Assembly (NCBI GenBank): GCA_020346965.1
Contig: CP070793.1
Span: forward strand, 799,515 to 805,417
Direction: 5' to 3'
Source: Chloroflexota bacterium
GTDB taxonomy: Bacteria > Chloroflexota > Dehalococcoidia > GIF9 > AB-539-J10
DNA: 5,903 nucleotides
Under the pieces are notes generated by a model that did not search any database, had not been told where the DNA came from, and saw nothing but the letters and a program-made list of their open reading frames with translations. This document shows positions 5,117 through 5,903 of the stretch, one piece after another (position 1 is the stretch's first letter; each line of letters starts with the position of its first letter). A program made the position numbers and the translations under genes.

Positions 5117-5903
5117 TTAGATGCTCAGGATGGTAGTGCCGCTGTTGCCCATCAGTCCATAAGTCTGTGCCATAGCTACTTTTGGTTTGCTCACCTGGCG
5201 CTCGCCGCATCTTCCCCTGAGTTGATTCGCGCATTCGATAACCTGCCAGATTGCTTGAGCCGAGAGCGCCTCGCCATGTGAAGAGAATCCACCGCTTGGA
5301 TTTACAGGCAGCTTCCCGTCTATTTTGGTCTCACCGTCGCCCAGCATCTTATCTGCTTCGCCTTCCCCACAGAAGCCGCATACTTCCAGATACACTAAGT
5401 AATGCCAGGAACTGTTGTCCGGTAGTTCCAGCACGTCTATGTCCTGCGGACCGATGCCGGATTTTTCATAAGCCTGGCGTGAAGCAGAATGGCTTTCGCT
5501 CAACATTGGTGCTTCAGGCACTGCCGGGCAAGACACGGCTGAAATGCGTATGGTCGGGTCGCCATACATAGAGCTTCCCATAGTAGTTGCATTAATCTTG
5601 ACTGGCTTGTCGGCTTTGCTGAGTAATTCCTTGTCGGCCGTTACAATCAAAGCTGCAGCACCCGTACTAACCGGGCAGATCTCATATAATCTTAGTGGTT
5701 CACAAACGTAGACCGAGTTCAATACTTCATCCAGTGTATAGGCTTTTTTAAACCGAGCGTCCGGATTCTTGGAACCGTATTCGCTCATCAGCACCTTTAC
5801 CAATGCCAGATCCTGTTCGGTCGTATCGTATTTAGCCATTCTTTTCCTGCATTCCAGCGCCCAGTAAATGGGGTTAGGCATGGCGGTCATTTTCCATCTG
5901 ATC
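5117..5903 (-). CDS. Lipid-transfer/SCP2-type thiolase-fold protein, 5' part missing (window edge)
   Basis: The frame is open from the right edge to the TAA at 5119-5117: 261 residues. The Met encoded at 5890 is not the likely start, because the frame continues upstream (IRWK) and the sequence enters the family at about residue 130-150 of a normal 380-400. Recognisable blocks, numbered from that Met, are the mid-domain KYDTTEQDLALV (20-31) with KNPDARFKKAYTLDEVLNS (41-59), PLRLYEICPVSTGAAALIV (65-83), GIGPQDIDVLELPD (145-158), LPVNPSGGFSSHGEALSAQ (194-212) and QLRG (223-226). The nucleophile Cys region lies outside. The usual HDCF/NEAF box is LPDN here, and the C-terminal Cys motif is replaced by AQTYG (241-245). 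Such proteins include thiolases and thiolase-fold retro-aldolases that work with DUF35 partners. In this locus, acetoacetyl-CoA thiolysis is a possible role but is not established. Confidence 0.88.
   Translation of the reverse strand, partial: IRWKMTAMPNPIYWALECRKRMAKYDTTEQDLALVKVLMSEYGSKNPDARFKKAYTLDEVLNSVYVCEPLRLYEICPVSTGAAALIVTADKELLSKADKPVKINATTMGSSMYGDPTIRISAVSCPAVPEAPMLSESHSASRQAYEKSGIGPQDIDVLELPDNSSWHYLVYLEVCGFCGEGEADKMLGDGETKIDGKLPVNPSGGFSSHGEALSAQAIWQVIECANQLRGRCGERQVSKPKVAMAQTYGLMGNSGTTILSI

Noticed and set aside
4986..5120. Possible gene remnant in the convergent gap, where one plus-strand frame reads through except for a TGA at 5040-5042
   Set aside because: The translated pieces are short and match no family I recognise; one stop in about 45 codons is not evidence of a decayed gene.
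5251..5571. 106-codon plus-strand frame
   Set aside because: Antisense to the thiolase gene, with a shadow-like Arg- and Leu-rich composition.
1..5903. tRNA, rRNA, CRISPR array, insertion sequence or attachment site
   Set aside because: No repeat-spacer pattern, transposase motifs, terminal inverted repeats, or tRNA-like cloverleaf with a TTCGANNC-type arm was found in the non-coding parts, which total only about 540 bases.

Overview
The window holds one compact catabolic locus from what looks like an anaerobic bacterium of moderate GC content. The taxon cannot be fixed from sequence. Frequent AGG/AGA arginine codons, strong AGGAGG ribosome sites and the enzyme set would fit a Chloroflexota (Dehalococcoidia-like) or Desulfobacterota genome, but this is a weak inference.

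Layout: (1) positions 1-501, minus strand: N-terminal 167 residues of a DUF849/BKACE (beta-keto acid cleavage) enzyme, cut by the left edge. (2) 502-747: divergent control region with a TATAAT box, an 8-bp-arm inverted repeat and two weaker inverted repeats. (3) 748-3267, plus strand: 839-residue molybdopterin oxidoreductase that resembles the large subunit of pyrogallol-phloroglucinol transhydroxylase (AthL type) far more than any other member of the superfamily. (4) 3379-4161, plus: cyclase-family metal-dependent hydrolase with complete metal-site motifs. (5) 4210-4983, plus: classical short-chain dehydrogenase/reductase. (6) 4984-5116: short convergent gap. (7) 5117-5903, minus: C-terminal 261 residues of a lipid-transfer/SCP2-type thiolase, cut by the right edge.

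Together the genes read as an anaerobic trihydroxybenzene (pyrogallol/phloroglucinol) pathway. The transhydroxylase-like molybdoenzyme would make or rearrange a polyhydroxybenzene. The SDR would reduce phloroglucinol to dihydrophloroglucinol, or act on 3-hydroxy-5-oxohexanoate. The cyclase-family protein would hydrolyse the cyclic dione. The BKACE would cleave the resulting 3,5-dioxohexanoate (triacetate) with acetyl-CoA, and a thiolase would finish acetoacetyl-CoA. Each family assignment is well supported by motifs; the joint pathway is inference from family knowledge and gene neighbourhood. The unusual points are: no Fe-S small subunit next to the transhydroxylase-like large subunit, two apparent active-site substitutions and a shortened segment in that subunit, a non-Kce substrate residue in the BKACE, and a thiolase whose C-terminal catalytic motifs have diverged.
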